From a virus: a DNA stretch of 47,572 bases. The translations under genes were made by a program, and so were the position numbers. The notes under the pieces were generated by a model. That model was not told the origin of the DNA, did no database searches, and saw only the letters and a list, made by a program, of their open reading frames with translations. The DNA lies in the IMG/VR virus record IMGVR_UViG_3300028908_000015, positions 1-47,572 of that record, one strand, 5' to 3'. Of this stretch, positions 7,760-14,956 are shown piece after piece; the first letter of the stretch is position 1; each line of letters begins with the position of its first letter.

Positions 7760-8103
7760 ATTCATACATTATATACGTTATTCTCATTCTGGATAACGTT
7801 CGAACACTGTTCTTTATATGTTCTATGATTTCTGTAGTAATACTTGTAGCCATTAGTATAGGGTTACTTGATACAGACTTAGGAATAGCAGCTGAAATAA
7901 AGGCTAAAAAGGCCCTTAAAAAAGCCTTTATTGGAGCCTGTATCTTTATTATTTTACTTACTTTTACACCAAGCACTAAACAGGCAATAATTATGATGGC
8001 GACGCCTAAAGTAATTAACAATGAGCAGATCCAAACTATATCTAAAGACGCCCTGGACCTATTGGAACAATACATAAAGAAAGCTAAAGAAAAAGATGAA
8101 TGA
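7756..8103 (+). CDS. Two-helix membrane protein
   Basis: A 115-residue protein with two hydrophobic segments (about 5-37 and 56-70), separated by a charged stretch KAKKALKK, and a soluble helical C-terminus ending KKAKEKDE. GGGGGAG lies before the ATG. The topology resembles small phage membrane proteins with a C-terminal helical tail of unknown role; holin activity is possible but the early-region position argues against it. It overlaps both neighbours by a few bases. Confidence 0.72.
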   Translation: MNSYIIYVILILDNVRTLFFICSMISVVILVAISIGLLDTDLGIAAEIKAKKALKKAFIGACIFIILLTFTPSTKQAIIMMATPKVINNEQIQTISKDALDLLEQYIKKAKEKDE

Positions 8104-8344
8104 TATTAAAAACATAAGATGTTGGTATTGTCAAGCAATAATACCAATTGAAGGCTCTCGTAAAACAATAATAACAAAAGAGGGTCATACTGCAAGAGTG
8201 TGTAAAAGGCGTTATTGTAACGAAGTTGCAGATAGAAACGAAAGGAAATTTAAAAAGGCCATCAATAACCAACACCCGTCTGAGGGGTTAGTCAGCCCCG
8301 AGGGTACAAACCAAAAAGGGAGGCCGCCAAGAAGTAAAGGCTAA
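8096..8344 (+). CDS. Small zinc-finger-like protein
   Basis: An 82-residue basic protein with CWYC at 9-12 and a CKRRYC pair at 36-41, a four-Cys arrangement suited to one zinc ion, followed by a Lys/Arg-rich tail ending RPPRSKG. It overlaps the end of the membrane protein gene. Likely nucleic-acid-binding by composition; family not recognised. Confidence 0.7.
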   Translation: MNDIKNIRCWYCQAIIPIEGSRKTIITKEGHTARVCKRRYCNEVADRNERKFKKAINNQHPSEGLVSPEGTNQKGRPPRSKG

Positions 8345-8368
8345 CGAGTACGAGTCGAAACGGGATCA

Positions 8369-8401
8369 GTGCCGCCGGATCTAATGGCCGCCCGGCGGCA
8401 C
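8369..8401 (+). promoter_or_regulatory. Strong hairpin without U-tract
   Basis: A perfect 10-bp stem, GTGCCGCCGG (8369-8378) and CCGGCGGCAC (8392-8401), encloses a 13-base loop in otherwise AT-rich DNA. It ends 18 bases before the start at 8420. There is no run of T after it, so it is not a standard terminator; an RNA stability or processing element, or a barrier to translation, is possible. Confidence 0.6.
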
Positions 8402-8419
8402 AACTTACAGGAGAAAATT

Positions 8420-8572
8420 ATGGATTTAGAAAGTTTTGTGATGACCTTATTTTTAATGCTAATTGCTCTAGTACTAATTGGAGCACTGATAGGAGTAATT
8501 AGTCTATTCATTTCTTGTGGTCTGGATATTTTTAGAGACTACTCTACTAATCAGCAAAGGAACAAGAGATGA
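8420..8572 (+). CDS. Single-span membrane peptide
   Basis: A 50-residue peptide starting MDLESFVMTLFLMLIALVLI: nearly all of residues 6-32 is hydrophobic, followed by a polar basic tail ending QQRNKR. ACAGGAG precedes the ATG. The stop overlaps the next start in ATGA fashion. Function unknown; with the next gene it forms a pair of small inner-membrane proteins at the end of the early arm. Confidence 0.68.
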   Translation: MDLESFVMTLFLMLIALVLIGALIGVISLFISCGLDIFRDYSTNQQRNKR

Positions 8573-8751
8573 AATATGTTCTGTTAATAGCTTTGTCCCC
8601 ATTATTCCTTGTATTAGCGAAGGTATTTTTTGGGATAGTTGGTAGGCTTGTTTCTCTCGGTATTGAATTTGCTAAAGCTATCCTATACATCCTACAGCGT
8701 AAGTGGAGAGAATCATGGGAAAACTCACTGAAAAAGAAGCTAAAATCGTAA
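8569..8751 (+). CDS. Small membrane protein with basic tail
   Basis: A 60-residue protein starting MKYVLLIALSPLFLVLAKVF, hydrophobic over residues 3-45 and then basic (RKWRESWENSLKKKLKS). The start overlaps the previous stop, and the tail overlaps the start of the next gene by 37 bases. Function unknown. Confidence 0.68.
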   Translation: MKYVLLIALSPLFLVLAKVFFGIVGRLVSLGIEFAKAILYILQRKWRESWENSLKKKLKS

Positions 8752-9155
8752 GACTACACATGGAGTTTCCATCACAGGATCCGGTGACTTGGTTCGAGGA
8801 GGTCCTTCTTATTGCGGTGATTGTCCTCTCTATCATCGCCACCTTCGTAGTCTATGCTTATGGCGGTCAAGATGACCCGTGGACTACCAGTATCAATGAA
8901 GGTGCTGTTGGAGTCTATGACGATTCGTGGACACAGGGCGTGAATGAAGGAGCGGTGGGAAAGTACGACGATCCGTGGACCAGTGGTATCAATGAGGGTG
9001 CTGTGGGCCACCACGACGACCCGTGGACTACCAACATCAATGAAGGGGCGGTGGGAAAGTACGATGATCCTTGGACTACCGAAATAAACGAAGGGGCCGT
9101 CGGTCACTACGACGACCCCTTCACGCCCAATGTTAATGAGGGGGCTATTTATTAA
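8715..9155 (+). CDS. Membrane-anchored protein with six 16-residue repeats
   Basis: A 146-residue protein: about 28 N-terminal polar residues, one membrane span (about 29-50, LLIAVIVLSIIATFVVYAY), then six tandem repeats to the end. Each repeat reads roughly DDPWTTxINEGAVGxY; the last is shortened and ends NEGAIY. The ATG at 8715 follows GGAGAGA; an upstream in-frame GTG is less likely. The positive-inside rule would place the acidic repeats in the periplasm, though this is a prediction. It is the last gene of the rightward arm and meets the end of the leftward arm at a hairpin. Possible roles are host-surface change or exclusion of other phages; none is shown. Confidence 0.8.
   Translation: MGKLTEKEAKIVRLHMEFPSQDPVTWFEEVLLIAVIVLSIIATFVVYAYGGQDDPWTTSINEGAVGVYDDSWTQGVNEGAVGKYDDPWTSGINEGAVGHHDDPWTTNINEGAVGKYDDPWTTEINEGAVGHYDDPFTPNVNEGAIY
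8871..9152 (+). repeat. 48-bp in-frame tandem repeats
   Basis: Six head-to-tail units of 48 bp (8871, 8919, 8967, 9015, 9063; the last, 9111-9152, is 42 bp). The units differ mostly at third codon positions while the core residues DD-W-NEGAVG are kept, so the repeat is old and maintained by protein-level selection. Confidence 0.9.
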
Positions 9156-9163
9156 TGACAGAT

Positions 9164-9192
9164 AGAAAGGCGTTGTTGGCCAGCGCCTTTCT
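9164..9192. terminator. Hairpin between converging arms
   Basis: AGAAAGGCG (9164-9172) and CGCCTTTCT (9184-9192) form a perfect 9-bp stem with an 11-base loop. It lies just after the last + strand gene and touches the stop of the last minus-strand gene, so it is placed to stop transcription from both sides. A true U-tract is lacking on both strands, which lowers certainty. Confidence 0.65.
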
Positions 9193-10945
9193 AATTCAAA
9201 TTGAAAGCCCCTGATACCGCACCAACAGAAGTTGGTGCTTCTTTATACTTCTCAAGGTCAAACCCGGCCCTGATCCAGTCATTGACAACGGCAGCAGTGA
9301 ATCTTGAATCCCAACTAAACCTATCCTGTTCCCGACATTTAGCGATAAACCCATCAATAGTCGCTGGTGTCTCTCCGATATAAGTCATGTAGGTGTCTAT
9401 ATCTCTCGTGGGATCAGTGAATGTCTGTTGTGCCCATGACGATCCTGTTTCACCGATCCACGATACCCATCCTGCATAATCTGTGCTTACACCGTTAGTG
9501 TAAAATAAATCGTTCCCAGCATAGTATTTATTTCCGCTAAAAGAGTATTCGCTTCGACAGTCCCAACCTGCGTAAGCCACCCCTGATGTGATTGTTATTC
9601 CTGGAAGTTGAATAAGGTTATCTTTGAATACAATATTCTGCGAATCTATAGCTCCATAACTTATATTTATTGGTCTTTTCTTCCCTGCGTTATAAACTAC
9701 ATTACTTTGCCAGATTACATCTTGAGATGTCCGATAACCTGTAGTTAAACATTCCGCTCCATTTACATTACCATAGTTCATTATTAAATTGTTTGATATT
9801 AACCCATTCTGAACCAACCCGCCAAGCGTAATGCCGTTACAAGAATCAATATCTAAATAATCCGTATCAGCCCCGTTGGTAAACACAGTATTTATATAAT
9901 GGAAGTCTGGCAAGTGATCGTCATACCCATCGTCAGGAAAATTTCCTCCCGCCTGAATAGAATCAAAACCACCTATATGCAGATCATTATTAAACCTATG
10001 CTGGATTGTCATCTCTTTTCGAGAAACTTTTATGTTTGAAGCTGACGGATAAACTGAAACATTTTCATCTGAATCAACTATTTTGTTTGACGATAAATAC
10101 ATGGAATGGTTAAAGATTGTTGCTTGACCATCAGTGGCGTCCTCTCCAGCATTGGTACTTGGTATCCTCCATCCACAATGAATAAAATAATTCTGATAAA
10201 GTTTAAGACGTGTAATGTGGTGTGCATAAATGCCTTGTGAATGAGCGTCGGTGTCATAAGAATCGGCAAACGTATTTCGTCTTAATTCGATAGAAACATC
10301 AGAGGTTTCAGCACAATCTAAATTAGCTCCGATGGTGTACCATCGGAACTTGCACCCTTCAATCAAAATACCATCAATATTTTCTGTAGGAGCATAGATA
10401 AAAATGCCTTCTTTTCCACTAATAACCGTTCCTCCATCATCAGGGTTGCGACTTTTGCAATAAAAATCAAGCCCGAACAGAGCGATATAATTCCTGTTTT
10501 GTCCTATATAAACGGCTTCGCTCGACAAGTCTGTGGTATTAAGAATCGGACAATCACCACTTCCTCCATAAGCCCCAACAACCAACGGCTCTGTAAGTGA
10601 TCTTCCAGACTTGTTGATACTTATAGAAGAACTTACTATCCATGTTTCTCCGCGCTTAAACAGAACCCAGTCCGGGAAACCGTCCCTTACATTAGCAAAC
10701 GCCGCCGCAAAAGTAGCATAAGGCTTTATCGTACCTGTTGGATTAAACGGGTCGGATCCGATTTCTGGATCGCTCGGTAGGTAATATTGCGCGGTAGAAT
10801 CATCTCCAGAAGAAGAGACATATATAAGGCGCGTGTCATTCGATGCCGTGAATATTGTCCACCCGTTTACATCTCTTGGTAGATTCAGGAAAGCAGACCA
10901 TACAACAGACGGGCAAAGCAGTATTAAAAAAAGAATGATCCTCAT
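9191..10945 (-). CDS. Sec-exported right-handed beta-helix protein
   Basis: A 584-residue protein with a Sec signal peptide (MRIILFLILLCPSVVWSA) followed by a pectate-lyase-like parallel beta-helix: repeated short segments of the type NYIALFGLDFYC, NISYGAIDSQNIVFKDN and GLISNNLIMNYG. Such folds bind or cut polysaccharides. The start at 10945 overlaps the previous stop in ATGA; an ATG 15 bases upstream is also possible. Tail spikes usually lack signal peptides, so this one is either secreted to the periplasm or cell surface, or the hydrophobic N-terminus serves another purpose. A depolymerase role is inference; catalytic residues were not identified. It is the last gene of the late arm and the partner of the protein at 15965-17704. 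Confidence 0.78.
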   Translation of the reverse strand: MRIILFLILLCPSVVWSAFLNLPRDVNGWTIFTASNDTRLIYVSSSGDDSTAQYYLPSDPEIGSDPFNPTGTIKPYATFAAAFANVRDGFPDWVLFKRGETWIVSSSISINKSGRSLTEPLVVGAYGGSGDCPILNTTDLSSEAVYIGQNRNYIALFGLDFYCKSRNPDDGGTVISGKEGIFIYAPTENIDGILIEGCKFRWYTIGANLDCAETSDVSIELRRNTFADSYDTDAHSQGIYAHHITRLKLYQNYFIHCGWRIPSTNAGEDATDGQATIFNHSMYLSSNKIVDSDENVSVYPSASNIKVSRKEMTIQHRFNNDLHIGGFDSIQAGGNFPDDGYDDHLPDFHYINTVFTNGADTDYLDIDSCNGITLGGLVQNGLISNNLIMNYGNVNGAECLTTGYRTSQDVIWQSNVVYNAGKKRPINISYGAIDSQNIVFKDNLIQLPGITITSGVAYAGWDCRSEYSFSGNKYYAGNDLFYTNGVSTDYAGWVSWIGETGSSWAQQTFTDPTRDIDTYMTYIGETPATIDGFIAKCREQDRFSWDSRFTAAVVNDWIRAGFDLEKYKEAPTSVGAVSGAFNLN

Positions 10946-11814
10946 TTTGATCCGCTCCACAATGGGTTGGTAGAATAAACATGAAAATTGTCAAACGTAA
11001 CAGTGTTGATTTGAGATCCAAAAGCGGCAATGTTTATTCCGAGTTCAAGCCTATATAAAGTAGTAAATGGGTTTGTTGTTATATCTGACATAACACAGTT
11101 ACCATAGCCGACAATCTCCCCCTCTATTAATCCATCAGGCGTCACGTCATCGGTAGAACCCTTAAAGTGGTAGTGGACCGTATATACAGTTCCGGCAACA
11201 GGGGTGAAAGGCTGGTCACCGGAGCAAATTGGTTCGCTTTTAGATCCATTCACATAACCCCTAAACATGTAAGACGCAATGTTGCCGGCACTATTGATGT
11301 TAAATTGCAGTATGTCGCTCTGCCCACTACCTGTATAAGAGTATCTTCCAATGTACATAGTATTAGAAGGCTGCCACCCTGTATCTGACGAAAATGATAT
11401 GTCAAACTCTATCCAAAACTCTGTTAAATTTCCGGAGACACCTTCCAATACCAAATAGGCAGTCTCTGTATCTGCTTCCAATGCTACATCTAATGCGTTA
11501 TTATTTACAGACATTCGTCCGGCAGAATCTACTAACACTCCCCATTCATCCGGACACCCTCCAACCCCTTGGCAGGTAACATCCGTAGGATCGGTGACAT
11601 TATCCCAGTTTGTAGCGAAAGCATCTGTTGCTGAGGGCTCTTCAATCTTTTCGAATGCGGTACCATTATGCAGATACTTAGAGGCAGGTTTAAAGCTTGT
11701 GCCATCATGCACATAAGCTGTATCCGGCACGAACGTTGTCCCGTTATGCTGAAACCCCCAAGCCGATGAAACCAGTAGGAAAAGAACACTAATTAATCTG
11801 AAAGCAAAGATCAT
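10942..11814 (-). CDS. Sec-exported protein with LamG-like domain
   Basis: A 290-residue protein with a signal peptide (MIFAFRLISVLFLLVSSAWG), then three short repeats of the form HNGT-F-P--Y (QHNGTTFVPDTAYVHDGTSF, followed by YLHNGTAFEK), then a jelly-roll region of LamG/concanavalin type ending VTFDNFHVYSTNP. The C-terminal half resembles that of the protein at 17706-18893. It overlaps the upstream gene by 26 bases and the downstream gene by 4. Carbohydrate binding at the cell surface or on the virion is a reasonable inference. Confidence 0.72.
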   Translation of the reverse strand: MIFAFRLISVLFLLVSSAWGFQHNGTTFVPDTAYVHDGTSFKPASKYLHNGTAFEKIEEPSATDAFATNWDNVTDPTDVTCQGVGGCPDEWGVLVDSAGRMSVNNNALDVALEADTETAYLVLEGVSGNLTEFWIEFDISFSSDTGWQPSNTMYIGRYSYTGSGQSDILQFNINSAGNIASYMFRGYVNGSKSEPICSGDQPFTPVAGTVYTVHYHFKGSTDDVTPDGLIEGEIVGYGNCVMSDITTNPFTTLYRLELGINIAAFGSQINTVTFDNFHVYSTNPLWSGSK

Positions 11815-12607
11815 TTTGTACCCCCGTTTCAGATGCGCAGTCTGAACTTACGATGATATTACCTACCTGACTTGAAGCAGGTGCACCCACCTGAGCCGCC
11901 GTCACTTGATGAGGGTTGCTCGTATCGCTCACATGACTGGCTGGCGCGTACCCACTGCCATCAATACCGATGATCGGGTTGGCCGGATCAGAATTGTCAA
12001 CGGTAATGGGAGCCGTGCCCGTTACACCCTCAACCCCGCCTCCACCAGCGCCGGGGACATCGACGTTCTGCGTGCCGTCGAAATAGCGCCAAGTCTTGTC
12101 AGTGCTATTGTACCACATATCGCCCTCAGATGGCGTGGTTTTGTCGGTAGTGTTGAAGGCCCCTACCGAACGATCACCGTCGGCGGCCGTAGTCTGAATC
12201 TCCCCAGTCCGCACGATAGGAGCATCGAAGATACCCGTGGCGGGATCGTATTTCAGATTGGTATCACCACCGAACCCACCGGCGCCGTCGTTGTACTGAA
12301 CACTTCCGGTCTCACCACCGGGGGAACTTCCGGCACCGCCTTCATCAGCCGCCCACTGGGTATCATAATCGGCATCAGATACCTTTTTAAGCACTTGGTT
12401 TGTCGTTCCACCAGCGGGGATTAAACGGCTCCTCGGTTGTGCGGTAATGTTCCCAGCCCCGTCGGAGTCTATAATGCCGTCAGCGGCCCGCACATCAAGC
12501 GCAGTGGTATGAGCCTGTTCTATCTGCTGTTCAGAGTGGGAAAAATCCGCATAAGCCCATGCGGGAAACAGTAGAACAATCACCAAAATAAAAAATATCC
12601 GTTTCAT
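11789..12607 (-). CDS. Sec-exported tail-fibre-like protein
   Basis: A 272-residue protein with a signal peptide (MKRIFFILVIVLLFPAWAYA) directly followed by tail-fibre-type sequence: SRLIPAGGTTNQVLKKVSDA, DYDTQW, then GDMWYNSTDKTWRYFDG, VEGVTGTAPITV and SDTSNPHQVTAAQVGA. The SNPHxVTAAQVGA stretch is a common tail-fibre repeat. The GGTTxQVL module also follows the signal peptide in the protein at 17706-18893. The start overlaps the previous stop (ATGA). A fibre module behind an export signal is unusual; it may be a secreted adhesin or the hydrophobic tip may be an assembly anchor. Confidence 0.75.
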   Translation of the reverse strand: MKRIFFILVIVLLFPAWAYADFSHSEQQIEQAHTTALDVRAADGIIDSDGAGNITAQPRSRLIPAGGTTNQVLKKVSDADYDTQWAADEGGAGSSPGGETGSVQYNDGAGGFGGDTNLKYDPATGIFDAPIVRTGEIQTTAADGDRSVGAFNTTDKTTPSEGDMWYNSTDKTWRYFDGTQNVDVPGAGGGGVEGVTGTAPITVDNSDPANPIIGIDGSGYAPASHVSDTSNPHQVTAAQVGAPASSQVGNIIVSSDCASETGVQNDLCFQIN

Positions 12608-12777
12608 TCGTCATCCTCCGTTTTAAAAAGCCACGTCACCGCCGTGGTCGTTAGGGTCATCATCGCCGTGGCCGCGTCTTGAATCTGCATAATATAAAGT
12701 ACCATCGTGGCGACAATCAGGATCACTGTCACCACCACTCGTACCTTAAGCAATTGGTACATTTGATCGCGCATCAT
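12604..12777 (-). CDS. Small one-span membrane protein, holin candidate
   Basis: A 57-residue protein beginning MMRDQMYQLLKVRVVVTVIL, with a hydrophobic segment at about 12-31 and an amphipathic, then acidic tail (FKTEDDE). The start overlaps the previous stop by ATGATG; ATG at 12774 is an alternative. It is coupled to the next gene by ATGA. Size and location two kilobases from the endolysin make it one of three holin or spanin candidates in this region. Confidence 0.68.
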   Translation of the reverse strand: MMRDQMYQLLKVRVVVTVILIVATMVLYIMQIQDAATAMMTLTTTAVTWLFKTEDDE

Positions 12778-13844
12778 GACTCCGTACTGTAAAGGGGCTG
12801 GCCCGTGTTGTCGTACAGTCGCACACCGTCACTATCATAGAGCGGCAAGTGCGTACCCGTTGAAGGCTTAATCGAAATACGATCAACGATGGCATTGCAT
12901 ACGTTTCTAATGCTGAAGATGCCAAGTGTCCCAGTTCCGGGATAGGTCAAATACAAGTAAAAATCCCCCGCGCTATGGAGATATTCCTCCACCACACCAC
13001 CTTGCCCGAAACCAATTGTTCCCGACATCGGAGACCGTAGGGTCACGTCCACTCGATACTCCCCAGCGGCTGGGATAATATCCTGCGATTGCCAAAGCGA
13101 TACTGAGCCATCAGCCACAAGGTGCAGACCGTTGTTGACATTCTCGAAATAGTTGTTGGCATCAATCGTTCCGCCTTGATACCATGACGTAGGTTGTACA
13201 TCACTATCCCAGTAATAAAAGCCACCATTGGTAAGCAGGTTATTGGGGTCAGGCATAATGCGGAAATTCTGTAGCGCCTTTCCATCCGGCACCAGCCAAT
13301 CACGGGCGATGATCCCCACTCGGCCTTCGTCCAGCACCGTTGTCGTCCCGGACCATTCGCCCAGACCGTCCACCCGAACCTTCGCGGTATTACCCACCAC
13401 AGTAAACTCACACAACTTGCCCACTACGTTGGCCACTGCGGGGCCGGTAAATACATTGGTCCAATTCGGGCTACGCTCCCAGCAGGTCAGGTTGCCATTA
13501 TACATGGTCACGCCAACCCAATAGTCGAAGCTCGTCATACGAGCCACTAACTCGTAAGGCTGGTATTGATTAGTATCACCTGGCGCCAGCAGGATAGCCG
13601 ACACCCCAACGTCAACCTCGGTCAGATTGGTGTAAGCGATGCACTGATCGGGGACGTCACCCTGATTCAAAAACCAAATGGCCCCATCTTGATCCAGCCG
13701 GGTGTTACTATCCCCTGCTCCGGTAAGGTTCGTCCACAATGGGTGCCGTTCGATTGGCTCATAATCCTGTGGCACTTGTGGGATGAACTCCTTGATAAGC
13801 ACCGGCTGGATAACCGGCTGTATTATGCTCTGTATAATATTCAT
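12774..13844 (-). CDS. Beta-rich virion-associated carbohydrate-binding-like protein
   Basis: A 356-residue protein without a signal peptide. The middle (about 60-200) looks like a LamG/keto-disaccharide-hydrolase-like beta sandwich (VRVDGLGEWSG, EGRVGIIARDW, LQNFRIMPD), followed by a carbohydrate-binding-like jelly roll (LLTNGGFYYWDSDVQPTSWY). The end repeats a short motif: LYDSDGVRLYDNTGQPLYS. It begins 2 bases after the preceding stop. It is probably a tail-associated or secreted sugar-binding protein; no catalytic residues recognised. Confidence 0.72.
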   Translation of the reverse strand: MNIIQSIIQPVIQPVLIKEFIPQVPQDYEPIERHPLWTNLTGAGDSNTRLDQDGAIWFLNQGDVPDQCIAYTNLTEVDVGVSAILLAPGDTNQYQPYELVARMTSFDYWVGVTMYNGNLTCWERSPNWTNVFTGPAVANVVGKLCEFTVVGNTAKVRVDGLGEWSGTTTVLDEGRVGIIARDWLVPDGKALQNFRIMPDPNNLLTNGGFYYWDSDVQPTSWYQGGTIDANNYFENVNNGLHLVADGSVSLWQSQDIIPAAGEYRVDVTLRSPMSGTIGFGQGGVVEEYLHSAGDFYLYLTYPGTGTLGIFSIRNVCNAIVDRISIKPSTGTHLPLYDSDGVRLYDNTGQPLYSTES

Positions 13845-13845
13845 A

Positions 13846-14103
13846 TTAAGGCCCCAAATAAACTCTCACGTCTTCCTCAATATTCACCGCCCTGAATCGA
13901 AGTGCCACTGTGACGTCCGGAGTAGAGATGGTGAAGGCCCCGACTTGACTGTTAATAGGAACCCACTTACCCGATGCCACTTGCATCTCGGTAAAAATAT
14001 GCCCCTTGCCATTCCCCTCCACCATCGCGGTAGTCACCGTAGACGCGGGGTTGTACGTTGCCGATATTAAACTGCTTGGTGTAAGAACCTCATTCAGCGC
14101 CAT
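13846..14103 (-). CDS. Small hypothetical beta-strand protein
   Basis: An 85-residue protein starting MALNEVLTPSSLISATYNPA and ending VNIEEDVRVYLGP. The ATG at 14103 follows AGGAGG and overlaps the preceding stop in TAATG; upstream in-frame sequence belongs to the basic peptide gene. Composition suggests a small beta structure, perhaps virion-associated. Function unknown. Confidence 0.75.
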   Translation of the reverse strand: MALNEVLTPSSLISATYNPASTVTTAMVEGNGKGHIFTEMQVASGKWVPINSQVGAFTISTPDVTVALRFRAVNIEEDVRVYLGP

Positions 14104-14234
14104 TACTTTTTCCTCCTTCTGTTGTTTGCTACGGGACAAAGACCCGCTCTCGCCCTCGGTCCCGTACCGTTTCGGGGACCGCGCCTGGGCCTCCGCGTTG
14201 TTCGTCGTATCACAACTGCCTTTTTCTTAGCCAT
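14103..14234 (-). CDS. Very basic 43-residue peptide
   Basis: A short gene that starts MAKKKAVVIRRTTRRPRRGP and ends NNRRRKK; over 40% of residues are Arg or Lys. It is joined to both neighbours by TAATG overlaps and has GGAGG before its ATG (AACGGAGGAAAAAATA), so translation is well supported despite its size. It may bind nucleic acid or membranes. It resembles arginine-rich peptides but no family is recognised. Confidence 0.65.
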   Translation of the reverse strand: MAKKKAVVIRRTTRRPRRGPRNGTGPRARAGLCPVANNRRRKK

Positions 14235-14374
14235 TATTTTTTCCTCCGTTTGCTCTTCCCCTTGTACCCGTTAGCGTAAGCGGCGCGGCCCTGCCTTTCT
14301 GCCTGTGCCTTCGTCGGATAAACCTTGCCTTTACTCCCCCACTTCCAACCGCCTTTCACCTTTCTGACTGGCAT
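14234..14374 (-). CDS. Small basic phage protein (KVYPTKAQAE type)
   Basis: A 46-residue basic protein starting MPVRKVKGGWKWGSKGKVYP and continuing TKAQAERQGRAAYANGYKGK. This pattern (W.WG..GK.YPTK..A..QG.AA) is a recurrent small phage protein usually near lysis or tail genes, function unknown. GGGAGGAGG lies before the ATG. It overlaps the end of the preceding gene by 44 bases and is followed by a TAATG join. Confidence 0.75.
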   Translation of the reverse strand: MPVRKVKGGWKWGSKGKVYPTKAQAERQGRAAYANGYKGKSKRRKK

Positions 14375-14591
14375 AAGCACCTCCTCCCTCTGAGAAGTAT
14401 TGACCGCCCAGCACTTTCTGGGTCTCCGTTCTATTTATTTCCTCACAACAAAACTTAATCACATTGTTCACTCTATCTTCAAGCGCGTTTAAACGAGCAT
14501 TCATTGTTGTAATGTAAATCACCGCTCCGAACAGCATGCTCAAAACGCTCAGTCCGATGGTAATCCAAACCGAGGGGTGGGTCTTAGTCAT
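14331..14591 (-). CDS. Membrane-anchored coiled-coil protein, spanin/holin candidate
   Basis: An 86-residue protein with one membrane span (about 8-30, VWITIGLSVLSMLFGAVIYI) followed by a helical segment (NARLNALEDRVNNVIKFCCE). This N-in layout with a periplasmic helix is what an inner-membrane spanin or a small accessory lysis protein looks like. It starts in a TAATG overlap with the endolysin stop, the usual place for such genes. Confidence 0.68.
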   Translation of the reverse strand: MTKTHPSVWITIGLSVLSMLFGAVIYITTMNARLNALEDRVNNVIKFCCEEINRTETQKVLGGQYFSEGGGAYASQKGERRLEVGE

Positions 14592-14956
14592 TATTTAAAC
14601 CATACCACGTTAGGGTCCTTATTAGGGTCTACATCAATATGGATTAAGTGCGGTAAATGTGGGTATAAGCCGATACGTGTTACCCCAAAATGTAATGCTG
14701 AATCGATTATCTTAAATCTTGCTCGTGATCCAGAAACCTTAAGGTCAACCGCATACCCCCTTAAATGTGCAGAATTTTTAACACCGCCCACTTCAGCATT
14801 ATGCCGCTTACACCGCATGGCACTACGTATAATGAAAGGGATATCTGCGTATTCACGCATCTCGTCTAAAAGCCGTAAAAAATCCCTATCCATAGCCTTG
14901 AATCCAAGACCGCAACCACAACGTCAATTAAAGTCAGAGGGTTTGAAATATCGCAT
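14591..14956 (-). CDS. M15-type D,D/L,D-peptidase endolysin with UGA at codon 11
   Basis: The zinc peptidase core is clear: SAMRCKRHNAEVGGVKNSAH with the ligands H64 and D71 (HLRGYAVD) and H106 (IHIDVD), numbering from the ATG at 14956. That ATG overlaps the stop of the preceding gene (TGATG) and reads MRYFKPSDFN, then TGA at 14924-14926, then RCGCGLGFKAMDRD. The family normally has a Cys at exactly that codon (EFxCxCGCG), so the UGA replaces a conserved Cys. An internal ATG at 14893 would give a 100-residue form that keeps the zinc site but loses the N-terminal segment. It should cut peptidoglycan cross-bridges for lysis. The UGA may be a mutation, an error or a recoded position. Confidence 0.8.

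Noticed and set aside
14905-14926. E. coli fdhF-like SECIS (GGTTGC.GGTCT after the UGA)
   Set aside because: The sequence looks alike but the bases needed to close the fdhF-type stem are missing; only a different, weaker stem can form.
14591-14956. General reassignment of TGA to an amino acid
   Set aside because: TGA ends many genes here in tight ATGA or TGATG overlaps, so it is a normal stop; the endolysin and the 6452-6676 cases are local.
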